Source of the DNA: a virus
Reading direction: 5' to 3' (one strand)
Virus record (IMG/VR): IMGVR_UViG_3300007760_000743
Span: 1 to 64,000 of that record
Length of the DNA stretch: 64,000 nucleotides
Shown here: positions 8,906-18,597 of the stretch, in pieces
How positions within the stretch are numbered: the first letter of the stretch is position 1
How the letters are laid out: the number at the start of each line of letters is the position of its first letter
The notes under the pieces: generated by a model
Database searches by the model: none
Seen by the model: the letters and a program-made list of their open reading frames with translations, nothing else
What the model was told of the DNA's origin: nothing
Translations under genes and position numbers: made by a program

Positions 8906-10262
8906 TTATAAAGCAGATGCAGAGTTGGCTAAAAGTTTACTTGATAATGTTTCACCAACTATGTGTTTGGCAAAATGGAATCAAGTTTCATTACACTTGC
9001 CTACTGGATTAACAAACAGTTGCTATCATCCACCTTTACATGAAATAGATGCAACAAAATTAGAAGATAATCCTGCGGCACTACATAATACAGCAGAAAA
9101 ATTAAATCAAAGACAACAAATGCTTAAAGGAGAACGGCCTGAGGGTTGTTCATATTGTTGGAAAATGGAAGACACAGGCGAAATGTCAGATAGACATTAT
9201 CGTTCTGGTGAACCATGGGCCATGCAAGACTTTACAGCAATTAAACAAAATCCAATGGACGAACGTTGGACACCGAGATATGTGGAAGTAAACTTTAATA
9301 ATGCTTGTAATTTTAAGTGTTCTTATTGCTCACCACAATTCTCGACAACGTGGGGGAAGGAGATTGCTGTATATGGCCAATATCCAACATCTCCTCCCCA
9401 CAATGCACCTGAACACTTTCAAGGAAGAAAACGTCCAATACCACATAAAGAAGATAATCCTTATGTTACTGCTTTTTGGAAGTGGTGGCCTACATTATAT
9501 AAAAATTTAAAACATTTTCGTATGACAGGTGGTGAACCTATGATGGACAATAACACATATAAAGTATTTGAATACGTTATTAATAATCCAAAACAAGACT
9601 TACACTTAAACGTAACCAGTAATATGTGTCCACCTAATAACAAATTAAAAAACAAATATTTTGATATGGTTAAGAAAATCTGTATTGAGGAGAAAGTTGA
9701 ACATTTCATGCAATTTGTTTCAGTTGATGCATGGGGTAAACAAGCAGAATATATTAGAAATGGATTAGAATTTAATCGTATGTGGGATAATGTAGATGAA
9801 TTTTTGGATCGTATACCAGTACGTAATTCAGTTACTTTTATAATCACATACAATAATCTTAGTGTTACAAGTTTGGATAAGTTATTAGAAGGTATTTTAG
9901 AATTACGAAAACGACATAGTAAAACGTATCAACGAGTATGGTTTGATATACCATTGCTTAGACAGCCTGCATGGCAACAGATAACATTATTGCCTGAGGC
10001 ATATCAAGCAATACATGAAGCCAACATAGAATATATGAGAGAAAATTCTGGAGAAGATAAAGGATTACACATATTCAAAGACTTTGAGATTCAAAAAATG
10101 TTACGCAATTTAGCTTATTGGCGTAAAAATGCAGACACTAGTACGCAAACTAAAAAGAACTTTTACGCATTTTTTAACGAACATGATCGTAGACGCTTAA
10201 CAAACTTTGAAACAGTATTCCCAGAAATGTCAGAATTTTGGCAGGAGTGTAAAAACGCATGA
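8892..10262 (+). CDS. Radical SAM protein, twitch/SPASM-like type (subfamily B)
   Basis: 456 aa. Radical SAM motif CNFKCSYC has Cys139, Cys143 and Cys146; GGEP is at 213-216. The N-terminal ~100 residues have a second Cys set (Cys25, Cys44 and CSYCW with Cys86/Cys89), which I take as an auxiliary Fe-S cluster placed N-terminal to the barrel. The C-terminus carries the DxxR..FPE tail shared by its paralogs. It belongs to a subfamily with the next gene: both have GERPxGCxYCWKxED and NPYVxAFxxWW and lack the CxxPW start of the others. SAM-dependent radical chemistry is certain at family level; the substrate is unknown. Confidence 0.85.
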   Translation: MSTSNYKADAELAKSLLDNVSPTMCLAKWNQVSLHLPTGLTNSCYHPPLHEIDATKLEDNPAALHNTAEKLNQRQQMLKGERPEGCSYCWKMEDTGEMSDRHYRSGEPWAMQDFTAIKQNPMDERWTPRYVEVNFNNACNFKCSYCSPQFSTTWGKEIAVYGQYPTSPPHNAPEHFQGRKRPIPHKEDNPYVTAFWKWWPTLYKNLKHFRMTGGEPMMDNNTYKVFEYVINNPKQDLHLNVTSNMCPPNNKLKNKYFDMVKKICIEEKVEHFMQFVSVDAWGKQAEYIRNGLEFNRMWDNVDEFLDRIPVRNSVTFIITYNNLSVTSLDKLLEGILELRKRHSKTYQRVWFDIPLLRQPAWQQITLLPEAYQAIHEANIEYMRENSGEDKGLHIFKDFEIQKMLRNLAYWRKNADTSTQTKKNFYAFFNEHDRRRLTNFETVFPEMSEFWQECKNA

Positions 10263-11602
10263 AAGATTTAGAATATAAAAAACAAATATTAGATACAAAG
10301 TCAGCAAGTTTTTGTGGTGCTAAATGGTTCAATGCAACTATATGGTTAGGCAGTGGTATGACTACAAGTTGTCATCACCCATTACCACACAAAATAGATT
10401 TAGAAGAAATAAAAACAAATCCATCTGCAATACACAATACATGGCAAAAGAAGGAGCAACGTAAACAAATGCAGTGTGGTGAAAGACCTGCAGGTTGTGA
10501 ATATTGTTGGAAAATAGAAGACATTGGCAAAGATGCTATATCAGATAGGGTATACAAATCAAAAATATTTGACAGTGGTCATTTAGAAGAAGCATTTACT
10601 GAGAGTCACGAAATTGATTGGAATTTAAAAACATTAGAAATAGCATTTGACAGAACTTGTAATTTTGCTTGTTCTTATTGCAATCCTGCATTTAGCACAA
10701 CATGGGCAAGAGACATTAAACAAAAAGGTCCATACACAGATATGACAACAGACGGAAGAAATCATTTTACTCACAGTCATGAATCAGCAGAACCTTATAA
10801 AAAAGATGAAACTAATCCTTATGTTGAAGCATTTTACACTTGGTGGGAAACAGATTTGCATAAAAGTTTAGATGAATTAAGAATAACAGGCGGTGAACCT
10901 ATGATGTCGCCTAATTTATGGAGACTGTTAGATTGGATAGAAACACAAGGACACAAAATGAATCCTCATATGCGTATTGCAATTAATTCTAATTTAGGTG
11001 CAAAACAAGATATTATAGAACGTTTTAAAAAGAAATTAAAAAACTTTGATAGATTTCACTTGTACACTAGTAATGAAGCAACATTTAGACAAGCAGAATA
11101 TATTAGAGACGGATTAAATTATGGAGATTGGTATAGTCAAGTATTACACATGATGGTTGATAAAGTACCAGCAGAAATTCACAATATGTGTACAATCAAT
11201 GCATTGTGTTTAGAATCACTGGCTGAATTTTTAGAAAAAATTGTATGGTTAAAAAATGCAAGTAAGATTTACGGACCAACAATAAATTATACACTTAATA
11301 TTTTAAGGTTTCCAAGTTTTCAATCACCTTTGGTATTGCCAGATGATTTACGTAATAAGTTTAAAGGGGATATTGAAAAATTTTTAAAAAATAATCAACA
11401 ACATTTAGAAGAAATGGAAATTAATCATACACAAAGATTAATTGATTATTTAGATGTTGTTAAAACACCACACGCTGGAGCGGCCGCAAGAGAAAAATTA
11501 CAAAAAGACTTTAAGTTATTTTATAGTCAATATGACAAACGAAGAGGAAAAGATTTTGAAAAAACTTTCCCAATAATAGGAGAATGGTATCGTGGCATAT
11601 GA
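10259..11602 (+). CDS. Radical SAM protein, twitch/SPASM-like type (subfamily B)
   Basis: 447 aa. Radical SAM CNFACSYC has Cys134, Cys138 and Cys141, with a GGEP motif downstream. N-terminal auxiliary Cys are Cys19, Cys38, Cys80 and Cys83. Closest relative in the window is the gene just upstream, with which it overlaps by 4 bp (ATGA); they look like a tandem duplication that has diverged. The C-terminus has YDKRRGKDFEKTFP, the family tail. Substrate unknown. Confidence 0.85.
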   Translation: MKDLEYKKQILDTKSASFCGAKWFNATIWLGSGMTTSCHHPLPHKIDLEEIKTNPSAIHNTWQKKEQRKQMQCGERPAGCEYCWKIEDIGKDAISDRVYKSKIFDSGHLEEAFTESHEIDWNLKTLEIAFDRTCNFACSYCNPAFSTTWARDIKQKGPYTDMTTDGRNHFTHSHESAEPYKKDETNPYVEAFYTWWETDLHKSLDELRITGGEPMMSPNLWRLLDWIETQGHKMNPHMRIAINSNLGAKQDIIERFKKKLKNFDRFHLYTSNEATFRQAEYIRDGLNYGDWYSQVLHMMVDKVPAEIHNMCTINALCLESLAEFLEKIVWLKNASKIYGPTINYTLNILRFPSFQSPLVLPDDLRNKFKGDIEKFLKNNQQHLEEMEINHTQRLIDYLDVVKTPHAGAAAREKLQKDFKLFYSQYDKRRGKDFEKTFPIIGEWYRGI

Positions 11603-12884
11603 GTACGGAGCAAAAGAGCCTGAGAAATTAAAAATAAAAGATATGACTCCTAAACAAAAGGAGTTATTAATAGAAAGTGACAATTTTTGTATGTTGCCAT
11701 GGATGCACCTTCACGCATTTCCAGATGGCAGAGCATATTCTTGTTGTTTTGCTTTAGACAAATTGCCAGTTGGTGATCTTAATAAACAATCAATGGCTGA
11801 AGTTTGGAATGGTGATAAAATGAAACAAATGCGTTTGAATATGTTAGCAAACAAACCATCACGTGAATGTTTTAAGTGTTATGATCAAGAAAAATCTGGA
11901 TTCTTTAGTTTACGTTTAAGTTCAAACAAACATTTTGGACATAATATTGATATGGTTAATACTACACAGTCAGATGGTTCAGCAGACTTTGTAATAAAAT
12001 ATTGGGATATACGTTTTAGTAATTTGTGTAACATGGCTTGTAGAAGTTGTGGTACATGGTTTAGTTCTAATTGGTACGAAGATCACAAAAAATTAACAGG
12101 TAGTCCACCACCCCATGCAAAAATTATGAAAGTTGGTAGGACTTCTAATGATATATGGGATCAATTATTAGAACAATTTGATCATGTGGAACAGTTTTAT
12201 TTTGCTGGTGGTGAACCAATTATAATGGAAGAACATCTAAGAATTTTAAAAGAATTAGACAAACGTAAAATGTATCATGTTAGGTTAATTTATAATACAA
12301 ATTTTAGTAAGTCCAAATTTAAAGGTACAGATATATTTGAATTATGGAATAAATTTGATTCAGTATCTATAGGAGCAAGTTTAGATGCAGAAGGACCAAG
12401 AGCAGAATTAATGCGTAAAGGAACTGTATGGAAAGATATTGTAGCAAATAGAAAACGTATGTTAGTAGTTTGTCCACAAGTTGATTTTTATATTAGTTCA
12501 ACAGTAGGATTAGTAAATGCATTACACGTTGTAGATTTTCATAAGAATTGGGTAGAGCAAGGATTGATTAAACCACAAGATTTTAATTTTAATTTATTGC
12601 AGTTTCCGTTATGGCAACGTATGGATCTTTTGCCAGAAGAATTTAAGCAACAAATAAAAGAAAAATACGAAAAACATATAGAATGGTTAAAAGCACAAGA
12701 TCATCTTACTCGTGCAACTAAAGGATATGAAAGTGCTTTGGATTATCTTTTTAGAAGAGATAAAACAGATAAACTTGAATTGTTTTTCAGAGAAACAAAG
12801 AAATATGATAAAATTAGAGACGAAACGTTTACTGATACGTTTCCAGAATGGAAAGAATTATTTGACAAATATGAAAAAAATTAA
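11592..12884 (+). CDS. Radical SAM protein, twitch/SPASM-like type (subfamily A), GTG start
   Basis: 430 aa. It begins with GTG at 11592, overlapping the previous gene by 11 bp; no earlier ATG fits. The FCMLPWMH opening, CC pair (Cys51/52) and CFKCYDQE (Cys93/Cys96) form the N-terminal auxiliary Cys set, then CNMACRSC (Cys146/150/153) is the radical SAM motif, followed by AGGEP. The C-terminal tail is RDETFTDTFPEW. This FCMxPW type is the arrangement annotated elsewhere as twitch-domain radical SAM protein. Confidence 0.85.
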   Translation: MAYEYGAKEPEKLKIKDMTPKQKELLIESDNFCMLPWMHLHAFPDGRAYSCCFALDKLPVGDLNKQSMAEVWNGDKMKQMRLNMLANKPSRECFKCYDQEKSGFFSLRLSSNKHFGHNIDMVNTTQSDGSADFVIKYWDIRFSNLCNMACRSCGTWFSSNWYEDHKKLTGSPPPHAKIMKVGRTSNDIWDQLLEQFDHVEQFYFAGGEPIIMEEHLRILKELDKRKMYHVRLIYNTNFSKSKFKGTDIFELWNKFDSVSIGASLDAEGPRAELMRKGTVWKDIVANRKRMLVVCPQVDFYISSTVGLVNALHVVDFHKNWVEQGLIKPQDFNFNLLQFPLWQRMDLLPEEFKQQIKEKYEKHIEWLKAQDHLTRATKGYESALDYLFRRDKTDKLELFFRETKKYDKIRDETFTDTFPEWKELFDKYEKN

Positions 12885-14217
12885 ACCAAACGAAGGTAAT
12901 AAAACATTCTGTATGGCGCCATGGGTGCATACTTATATGTCACCTCAAATGGAAAGGCGATTGTGTTGTGCAAGTCGTGAAGATTCCAATAATTTTAAAC
13001 AATATATTGACACACTACCAAAAGATTATAAGAGTAATATAAGTTCAGGTAAAATTAATTTAAAAAGTTTAGATGAGCATTGGAATTCTGAATATATGAA
13101 ATCAGTTAGGCTTAAATTAATGGCCGGAGAAGAAATACCACAATGTGCTACTTGTAATCATAAACTGCTTAATGCACAGGTGTATAGACAGCACTTCAAC
13201 AGATTTTACGGAAACGATATAGATAAAGCATTTGAGTCAACAGATGACACCGGTGTAACAACAATGAAAGTTGTTAGTTGGGATTATAGATTTTCTAATC
13301 TTTGTAATTTTAGTTGTAGAATGTGTGGTGATATGTTGAGTAGTAGTTGGGAGGCGGAAAATAAAAAACATCGCAAACCTGAACTATACACAAAATATAG
13401 AATTTGGGGTAGGAAAGATGTACAAGCAATATTGCAAAAGTTCCATGATCAAACAATGGTTAAAGAATTTACAAAAGCAATTGAAGAGAAAACTATTAGA
13501 GAGTTTTATTGGTGCGGTGGAGAACCGTTAATGTGGAAAATACACTGGATTGCCATGCAACGTGTAGTAGAATTAGGATATGCAAATCAAGTTTATGTTA
13601 GGTATAATTCTAATATGAGTAGAATTAAATTTTTTAAATTAAATTTATTTGATGATATTCTTTCAAAATTTCAAGATTGGCAAATAAATGCATCAATAGA
13701 CGGAACTGGCGAAATTGGTGAATATATTAGAACAGGTTTAAAATATAACGAATGGTATTCTAATATGCAATATGCAAAAAAATTCGTAAGGCATCCAAGA
13801 CAATTACAATTAGATCTTACTGTAACACTTCCTGGATTATTTGACTTAGAAAATATGTATGAATTACAAAAAGATTTGAAAATACCGTTATTATGTAAAA
13901 AAGTATTTACTTTTAGTCCTGATGTATTCATGAGTCCTTTGTTTATGCCTCAAAAATTATTACACAAAATGGTAGACAAAGTTAAAGACAAAGTTAAAAA
14001 CGAAAAACCTACAGTGTTTAACATGGCATTTTTAGAAGGATTGGACGATTTGAAAAATCATCCTACTAATGAACAACGTTATGATAAAGAAACTTGTATG
14101 AAAGGTTGGAAATCAGGAAAAGAAGAATGCGAGCGTTTAGATAAAATTCGTGGAACAGATATTACAAAAATATTAATAAAAGAACCAGAGGTATTGGAAT
14201 GGTGGAAAAGTATATAA
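12871..14217 (+). CDS. Radical SAM protein, twitch/SPASM-like type (subfamily A)
   Basis: 448 aa from the ATG at 12871; the frame stays open further upstream inside the previous gene, but this start gives the FCMAPWVH opening typical of the family. Auxiliary Cys: Cys14, Cys32/33, Cys92, Cys95. Radical SAM CNFSCRMC: Cys145/149/152; CGGEP follows. The CATCNHK segment has Asn-His where paralogs have Trp/Tyr-x-x-Glu, a local divergence. It overlaps its neighbours at both ends. Confidence 0.85.
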   Translation: MKKIKPNEGNKTFCMAPWVHTYMSPQMERRLCCASREDSNNFKQYIDTLPKDYKSNISSGKINLKSLDEHWNSEYMKSVRLKLMAGEEIPQCATCNHKLLNAQVYRQHFNRFYGNDIDKAFESTDDTGVTTMKVVSWDYRFSNLCNFSCRMCGDMLSSSWEAENKKHRKPELYTKYRIWGRKDVQAILQKFHDQTMVKEFTKAIEEKTIREFYWCGGEPLMWKIHWIAMQRVVELGYANQVYVRYNSNMSRIKFFKLNLFDDILSKFQDWQINASIDGTGEIGEYIRTGLKYNEWYSNMQYAKKFVRHPRQLQLDLTVTLPGLFDLENMYELQKDLKIPLLCKKVFTFSPDVFMSPLFMPQKLLHKMVDKVKDKVKNEKPTVFNMAFLEGLDDLKNHPTNEQRYDKETCMKGWKSGKEECERLDKIRGTDITKILIKEPEVLEWWKSI

Positions 14218-15365
14218 AATCAAATATATGTCCATTACCGTGGACACATTTAGAAGTAGATGTAAATGGAGGTGCTTCGCCTTGTTGTTTATATAAAGGA
14301 AATATACCCAATGTTAAAGTATATGAAACTGATTTAAAAACAATACAAAGTTCTGAATATATGAAAAAATTAAGACAAAAATTTAAAAATGGAGAACGTC
14401 CTTTAAGTTGTGAAAGTTGTTGGCAAGAAGAAAGTGTTGGAAAAACATCAAAACGTATGAATTCAATTTATAAAATGCGTAACAGTTTAAAAGACTGGAC
14501 CCCTAATAGCGAGCCAACACTAAAGTTTATAGATTTTAAGTTGGGCAACGTATGTAATTTAAAATGTAGAATATGTGGCAGTTGGAGTTCCAGCAAGTGG
14601 GCACAGGAAGAATTAGATTATGGAGAAAATCCAGTCGCAAGAAAAAATCTAAAAGAAGGTGGTTGGCCAAAAAAACATCCTACATTTTTTGATGACATAC
14701 AAGAATGTTTAGCAGATGCAGAATATTTTGAGTTTACAGGTGGTGAACCTTTTATGATACGAGATCATTTTAAAATATTAATGCATTGTGTTGAAAAAGG
14801 TTATGCAAAAAATATAGATATACACTACAACACAAATGGAACACAATTGCCGCCTAGAGAAATATTTGACCTGTGGAGATATTTTAAAAGAGTTGAAATA
14901 GCATTTAGTATTGATGATGTAGGAGAGCAGTTTCAATATCAAAGACACCCTGCTAACTGGAGAGAAGTTAATCATAATCTTGTAGAGTTTAAAACATATC
15001 AAACTCATAATATGGAGTTTCAAATTTGTACAACAATTAGTATTTTTAATATTTTTAGTTTAGCAAAAATTTCATTATGGGTAGCACAATATCAACCTAA
15101 ATTCTTTTATGTTAATACCTGTTTTGATCCAGATTATTTTAACATACAAACATTACCTAAACAGGTTAAAAATATTGTTAATAGTAGATACTCAATGCTT
15201 ACAGATTTTCAACCCACATTAAGATTTATGAATTCAGCACATAGAGATTCAGAAGAAATTAGAGAGCAAAGAAAAGCAAGGATATTACAAACAGACAAGT
15301 ATAGAAAAGAAGATTTTGGAGATGTTTTTCCACTTTTAAATAAGGTATTACAAATATATGAATAA
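14199..15365 (+). CDS. Radical SAM protein, twitch/SPASM-like type (subfamily A)
   Basis: 388 aa, the shortest of the plus-strand group. ICPLPWTH opening (Cys11), CC pair (Cys29/30), CESCWQEE (Cys71/74), then CNLKCRIC (Cys119/123/126) and TGGEP. The C-terminus has the family tail (YRKEDFGDVFP). It is the last of five consecutive radical SAM genes and overlaps the following SGNH-like gene by 8 bp, so that protein may act in the same pathway. Confidence 0.85.
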   Translation: MVEKYIKSNICPLPWTHLEVDVNGGASPCCLYKGNIPNVKVYETDLKTIQSSEYMKKLRQKFKNGERPLSCESCWQEESVGKTSKRMNSIYKMRNSLKDWTPNSEPTLKFIDFKLGNVCNLKCRICGSWSSSKWAQEELDYGENPVARKNLKEGGWPKKHPTFFDDIQECLADAEYFEFTGGEPFMIRDHFKILMHCVEKGYAKNIDIHYNTNGTQLPPREIFDLWRYFKRVEIAFSIDDVGEQFQYQRHPANWREVNHNLVEFKTYQTHNMEFQICTTISIFNIFSLAKISLWVAQYQPKFFYVNTCFDPDYFNIQTLPKQVKNIVNSRYSMLTDFQPTLRFMNSAHRDSEEIREQRKARILQTDKYRKEDFGDVFPLLNKVLQIYE

Positions 15366-16179
15366 AAAATTTATAGCAGGAGGTTGTAGTTTTACATTTG
15401 GACACGAATTGTCTGATGATAATGAAGGTAAAACACCATCTAAGCAAAGTTGGGCATATGTTTTAAGTCAAGAAGAAAATTATTGTCAACCAGACAATTA
15501 TATTTGTACAGCAAGACCTGGTACAGGAAATCCAGGAATTGCAAGAAGAGTTTTTAATGCAGTAGCAAATACAACAGATATTGGTTGTGTTGTTGTAATG
15601 TGGAGTTTTTTATCTCGTTATGATTGGGCGATGCCACGACATAGAAATTTAGAAAAAACTCGTTGGGCAACAATATCTCCCTGGGACACTAAAATAGCAA
15701 GTGAAGAGCGACATACTGCGTTAGTAGGATCCGAAGCACAACAAGAACAATGGAAAAGAAGAGAAGAGTTATTAATTAATACAGGAGTTAAACCATTTGC
15801 TGAAGCAATTTATAAACACGCCGCTAATGAATATCATGAAACATATTTGAGCTGGAAATCTATTATTTGGTTACAGAATATTTTAGAAAAAAAGAAAATT
15901 CCATATATGTTTACACTTGCTGATAATAGTTTGTTTTACAGAGACTTTGATAACCACAAAGATCAAGATCCATTTATGTTAGCATTACATAAAGAAATAG
16001 ATTTAACCAGATGGTTTTTCTTTGGTGATCGTTGTATGGGATTTAATCAATGGGCATTATTGAATGAATATGAACGTGGTACAACACACCCGCTAGACAA
16101 AGCACACAGAGATGCTGTAAAATTAATGCAACCTAAGTTTAATGAAATAATAGGAGGAAAAAATGTTCGGATGGATTAA
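15358..16179 (+). CDS. SGNH-hydrolase-like protein
   Basis: 273 aa. It begins with FIAGGCSFTFGHE, the GxSxxxG-type block I seen at the start of SGNH/GDSL-like phage and polysaccharide-cluster proteins; Ser12 would be the nucleophile. A VVVMWSFLSRYDW strand and a C-terminal THPLDKAH segment (candidate Asp/His) follow. Such enzymes remove or transfer acyl groups on glycans. Position between radical SAM and acetyltransferase genes fits tailoring of a glycan. Activity is inferred from the motif only. Confidence 0.55.
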   Translation: MNKKFIAGGCSFTFGHELSDDNEGKTPSKQSWAYVLSQEENYCQPDNYICTARPGTGNPGIARRVFNAVANTTDIGCVVVMWSFLSRYDWAMPRHRNLEKTRWATISPWDTKIASEERHTALVGSEAQQEQWKRREELLINTGVKPFAEAIYKHAANEYHETYLSWKSIIWLQNILEKKKIPYMFTLADNSLFYRDFDNHKDQDPFMLALHKEIDLTRWFFFGDRCMGFNQWALLNEYERGTTHPLDKAHRDAVKLMQPKFNEIIGGKNVRMD

Positions 16180-16267
16180 AAAAATAATCAATAAGATTAA
16201 GCAAGAACTTGCTTATCGTAAAAGATTAAAAGAACTAAAGAAAAAAGACCCGTTTATATACAAATAA
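16163..16267 (+). CDS. Small basic protein, 34 aa
   Basis: A short gene with a strong ribosome site (AGGAGG at 16153-16158) five bases before ATG. It starts inside the end of the SGNH-like gene. The product MFGWIKKIIN... is Lys-rich, helical, and ends in DPFIYK. The ribosome site and coupling argue for real expression. Function unknown; an amphipathic N-terminus could bind membranes or nucleic acid. Confidence 0.6.
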   Translation: MFGWIKKIINKIKQELAYRKRLKELKKKDPFIYK

Positions 16268-16274
16268 GATTTAA

Positions 16275-16562
16275 ATGGAAATTAAATGTAAAAAATTTAG
16301 TCGAAGGTTTAATATTAAACATAAATGGGGAAATTATAATATTGTTAATGGTTGGAAAGTTTATATTAACGGTAAGAAATATCCTAGGAAGTTTAGTTGG
16401 ATTTATCTCTATGAAAAAAATGCATTTTGGTTTGCTTTAGCAGAAGCAGGAAATTTATTAGCACAAATTAAAATGTATAATATAAGAGGATTTATAATAA
16501 AACCACACTCTCTTGCATCTCCGTATTATGGAGAGAGTGAAGAAATAAAAGTAAACAAATGA
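16275..16562 (+). CDS. Hypothetical protein, 95 aa, basic
   Basis: Rich in Lys, Tyr, Trp and Phe. A repeated strand pattern (YNIVNGWKVYINGKKYP) suggests a small beta fold. The end overlaps the following acetyltransferase gene by 4 bp, so they are probably co-expressed. No signal peptide, Cys pair or known motif was seen. Confidence 0.55.
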   Translation: MEIKCKKFSRRFNIKHKWGNYNIVNGWKVYINGKKYPRKFSWIYLYEKNAFWFALAEAGNLLAQIKMYNIRGFIIKPHSLASPYYGESEEIKVNK

Positions 16563-17113
16563 AAAAAATTAAAAAGTTAACATTTGATTGGCTTAAAAAA
16601 GTGGAGTTAGTTGAAATGAAATATTGTCATTTCAAAGAAGATCCTGTGAGGCCTGAATTGGATAATAAGTTTAGAAAAGATTGGGGTAGAAAAATATATG
16701 GTTTAAAACTTGGCAAAGATATTGTTGCGGTTATGTGCTTTGCCTTTACACACGAAATACCAAAGACGATAGAAGAATTAGATTTAATGAGTAAAGATGC
16801 TTTTATACAGGCAACTCATAGAGCAGGAATACAAGGCAATATTGCTATTGCTTATACAGTTTGGTCAAAGAAAAAAGGTGGTGGAAAAAGAATAATACAA
16901 GAAGTTTTTAAAATGATTAAAAAATCAAATCATTTAAATCGATTAGTTACATTATCACCATTAACAGATATGGCACGAGAATTTCATTTAAGGAATGGTG
17001 CTAAAGAATTACAAGTAAACAAAACCTCACAAAATTTTGAATATACAATTGAAAATAAATGGTGGAAAAATTATTTAAAACAAGCAAAAAAATGGTTTAA
17101 ATTAAAAAGATGA
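16559..17113 (+). CDS. GNAT-family acetyltransferase
   Basis: 184 aa. A VAVMCFAF strand is followed by GNIAIAYTVWSKKKGGGKRIIQEVFKMI, which has the strand-loop-helix form of the acyl-CoA site, with GGGKR in place of Q/RxxGxG. A later FHLRNGAKEL matches the strand-7 part of GNAT enzymes. It lies directly before the carbamoyltransferase gene with a 4 bp overlap. Likely transfers an acyl group to an amino or hydroxyl group on a small molecule, sugar or protein; the acceptor is unknown. Confidence 0.6.
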   Translation: MKKIKKLTFDWLKKVELVEMKYCHFKEDPVRPELDNKFRKDWGRKIYGLKLGKDIVAVMCFAFTHEIPKTIEELDLMSKDAFIQATHRAGIQGNIAIAYTVWSKKKGGGKRIIQEVFKMIKKSNHLNRLVTLSPLTDMAREFHLRNGAKELQVNKTSQNFEYTIENKWWKNYLKQAKKWFKLKR

Positions 17114-18573
17114 GAATATTAGGTATAAACTGTATGAATCACGATGCCGCAATGGCAGTAGTAGATTATAGTAGTGGTGTAGGTGAAATATTGTGGGCCG
17201 CTCATGCAGAACGTTATTCAAAAGTTAAAAATGATTTTTATTTAAATTGGCGAATAGTAAATGAAGCAATGACATATGGTCCTTTTGACAAAGTTGTTTA
17301 TTACGAAAAACCTTTATTAAAGAAAACACGACAATTTTATGCAGGACAATACAGTGATGCTTTAAGTTATACAGAAATGCCACAATGGCATTTAGATAAT
17401 TTTAAAATTAAAATAGATGAATATGTAAAACATCATGATAGTCATGCCGCGGCAGGATATTTTACTTCACCATTTCGAGAAGCAACTATTTTAACAGTGG
17501 ATGCAATAGGTGAATGGGATACAGTATCAATATCTACTGCTAACAAAGTTTGGATAGAACGAAAAGAAACTATAAAGTATCCACATAGTTTGGGCATATT
17601 ATATTCTGCATTTACACAACGTTGTGGATTAAAACCTGCAGAAGAAGAATATATTTTAATGGGAATGGCGGCTTATGGAAAACCAAGATATAAAGATGAT
17701 ATCTATGAAGACTTTGTGATACAATCACCTTTTAAATTAAAAAAGAATTTACATAGAGGGTTAAGTGATTGGCATCCAGAAGCAGATGTTATGGATATAG
17801 CCGCAAGTATACAATCAGTTCTTGAAGAATGTCTTGCAGATTTATGGCATAGAGCATCTAAGTATGGTAGCAGAAATTTAGTTTATGCAGGCGGAGTTGC
17901 TCTTAATTGTGCGGCAAACACTGCATTAGCAAATATGGGATTGTTTGATAACATTTGGATTATACCTAATCCAGGAGATGCAGGAAGTTCATTAGGGTGT
18001 ATTGCGGCATCAGAACAAAGACATTTAGATTGGAAAAATCCGTTCTTAGGACATAACATTGAAGGAGAATATCCAGTAGATAAAATTATAAAAGAATTAA
18101 CAGAAAATAAAATGGTAGGAGTTGCAAATGGTAGAGCAGAGTTTGGACCAAGAGCTCTTGGTAATAGATCTCTTTTAGCTGACCCAAGAGGATTGGAAAT
18201 TAAGGATATGGTAAATCAAATTAAAAGAAGACAAAAGTTTAGACCGTTTGCTCCTGCCATTTTAGAAGAGGATGTAAACGAGTATTTTAAGCTACCTAAA
18301 GGTGTTTTAAACACCCCTTATATGCAATATACAGCAACGTACACGCATGGTAAAGACTGTCCTGCCATAATACACTATGATAATACATCTAGGGTGCAAA
18401 CCGTCGCTAAAAGCGATAACGAAGGGTTTTATGAGTTACTTAAAGCATGGAAAAAGAAAACAGGTTGTCCAATATTGTTAAACACCAGTTTGAACATTAA
18501 GGGTATGCCAATGGTAAATGACACCAAAGATGGTAAAGACTGGACAGCCAAATATGGAGTAAAAGTACTATGA
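17110..18573 (+). CDS. Carbamoyltransferase (NodU/CmcH/TobZ family)
   Basis: 487 aa. HHDSHAAAGYF (Fe/metal-binding HxxxH of the Kae1-like domain), a DAIGEWD nucleotide loop, YAGGVALNCAANT, and EFGPRALGNRS with KFRPFAPAIL from the YrdC-like domain are all present. The family carbamoylates hydroxyl groups of sugars, antibiotics or, in some phages, modified cytosines. The C-terminus ends soon after LLNTSLNIKG, so it is shorter than TobZ-like enzymes (about 560-600 aa) and may lack the last helices. It is co-transcribed with the acetyltransferase before it and a GT-like protein after it. Confidence 0.85.
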   Translation: MRILGINCMNHDAAMAVVDYSSGVGEILWAAHAERYSKVKNDFYLNWRIVNEAMTYGPFDKVVYYEKPLLKKTRQFYAGQYSDALSYTEMPQWHLDNFKIKIDEYVKHHDSHAAAGYFTSPFREATILTVDAIGEWDTVSISTANKVWIERKETIKYPHSLGILYSAFTQRCGLKPAEEEYILMGMAAYGKPRYKDDIYEDFVIQSPFKLKKNLHRGLSDWHPEADVMDIAASIQSVLEECLADLWHRASKYGSRNLVYAGGVALNCAANTALANMGLFDNIWIIPNPGDAGSSLGCIAASEQRHLDWKNPFLGHNIEGEYPVDKIIKELTENKMVGVANGRAEFGPRALGNRSLLADPRGLEIKDMVNQIKRRQKFRPFAPAILEEDVNEYFKLPKGVLNTPYMQYTATYTHGKDCPAIIHYDNTSRVQTVAKSDNEGFYELLKAWKKKTGCPILLNTSLNIKGMPMVNDTKDGKDWTAKYGVKVL

Positions 18574-18597
18574 TAAAACTTAATGGTGGAGACTTTT

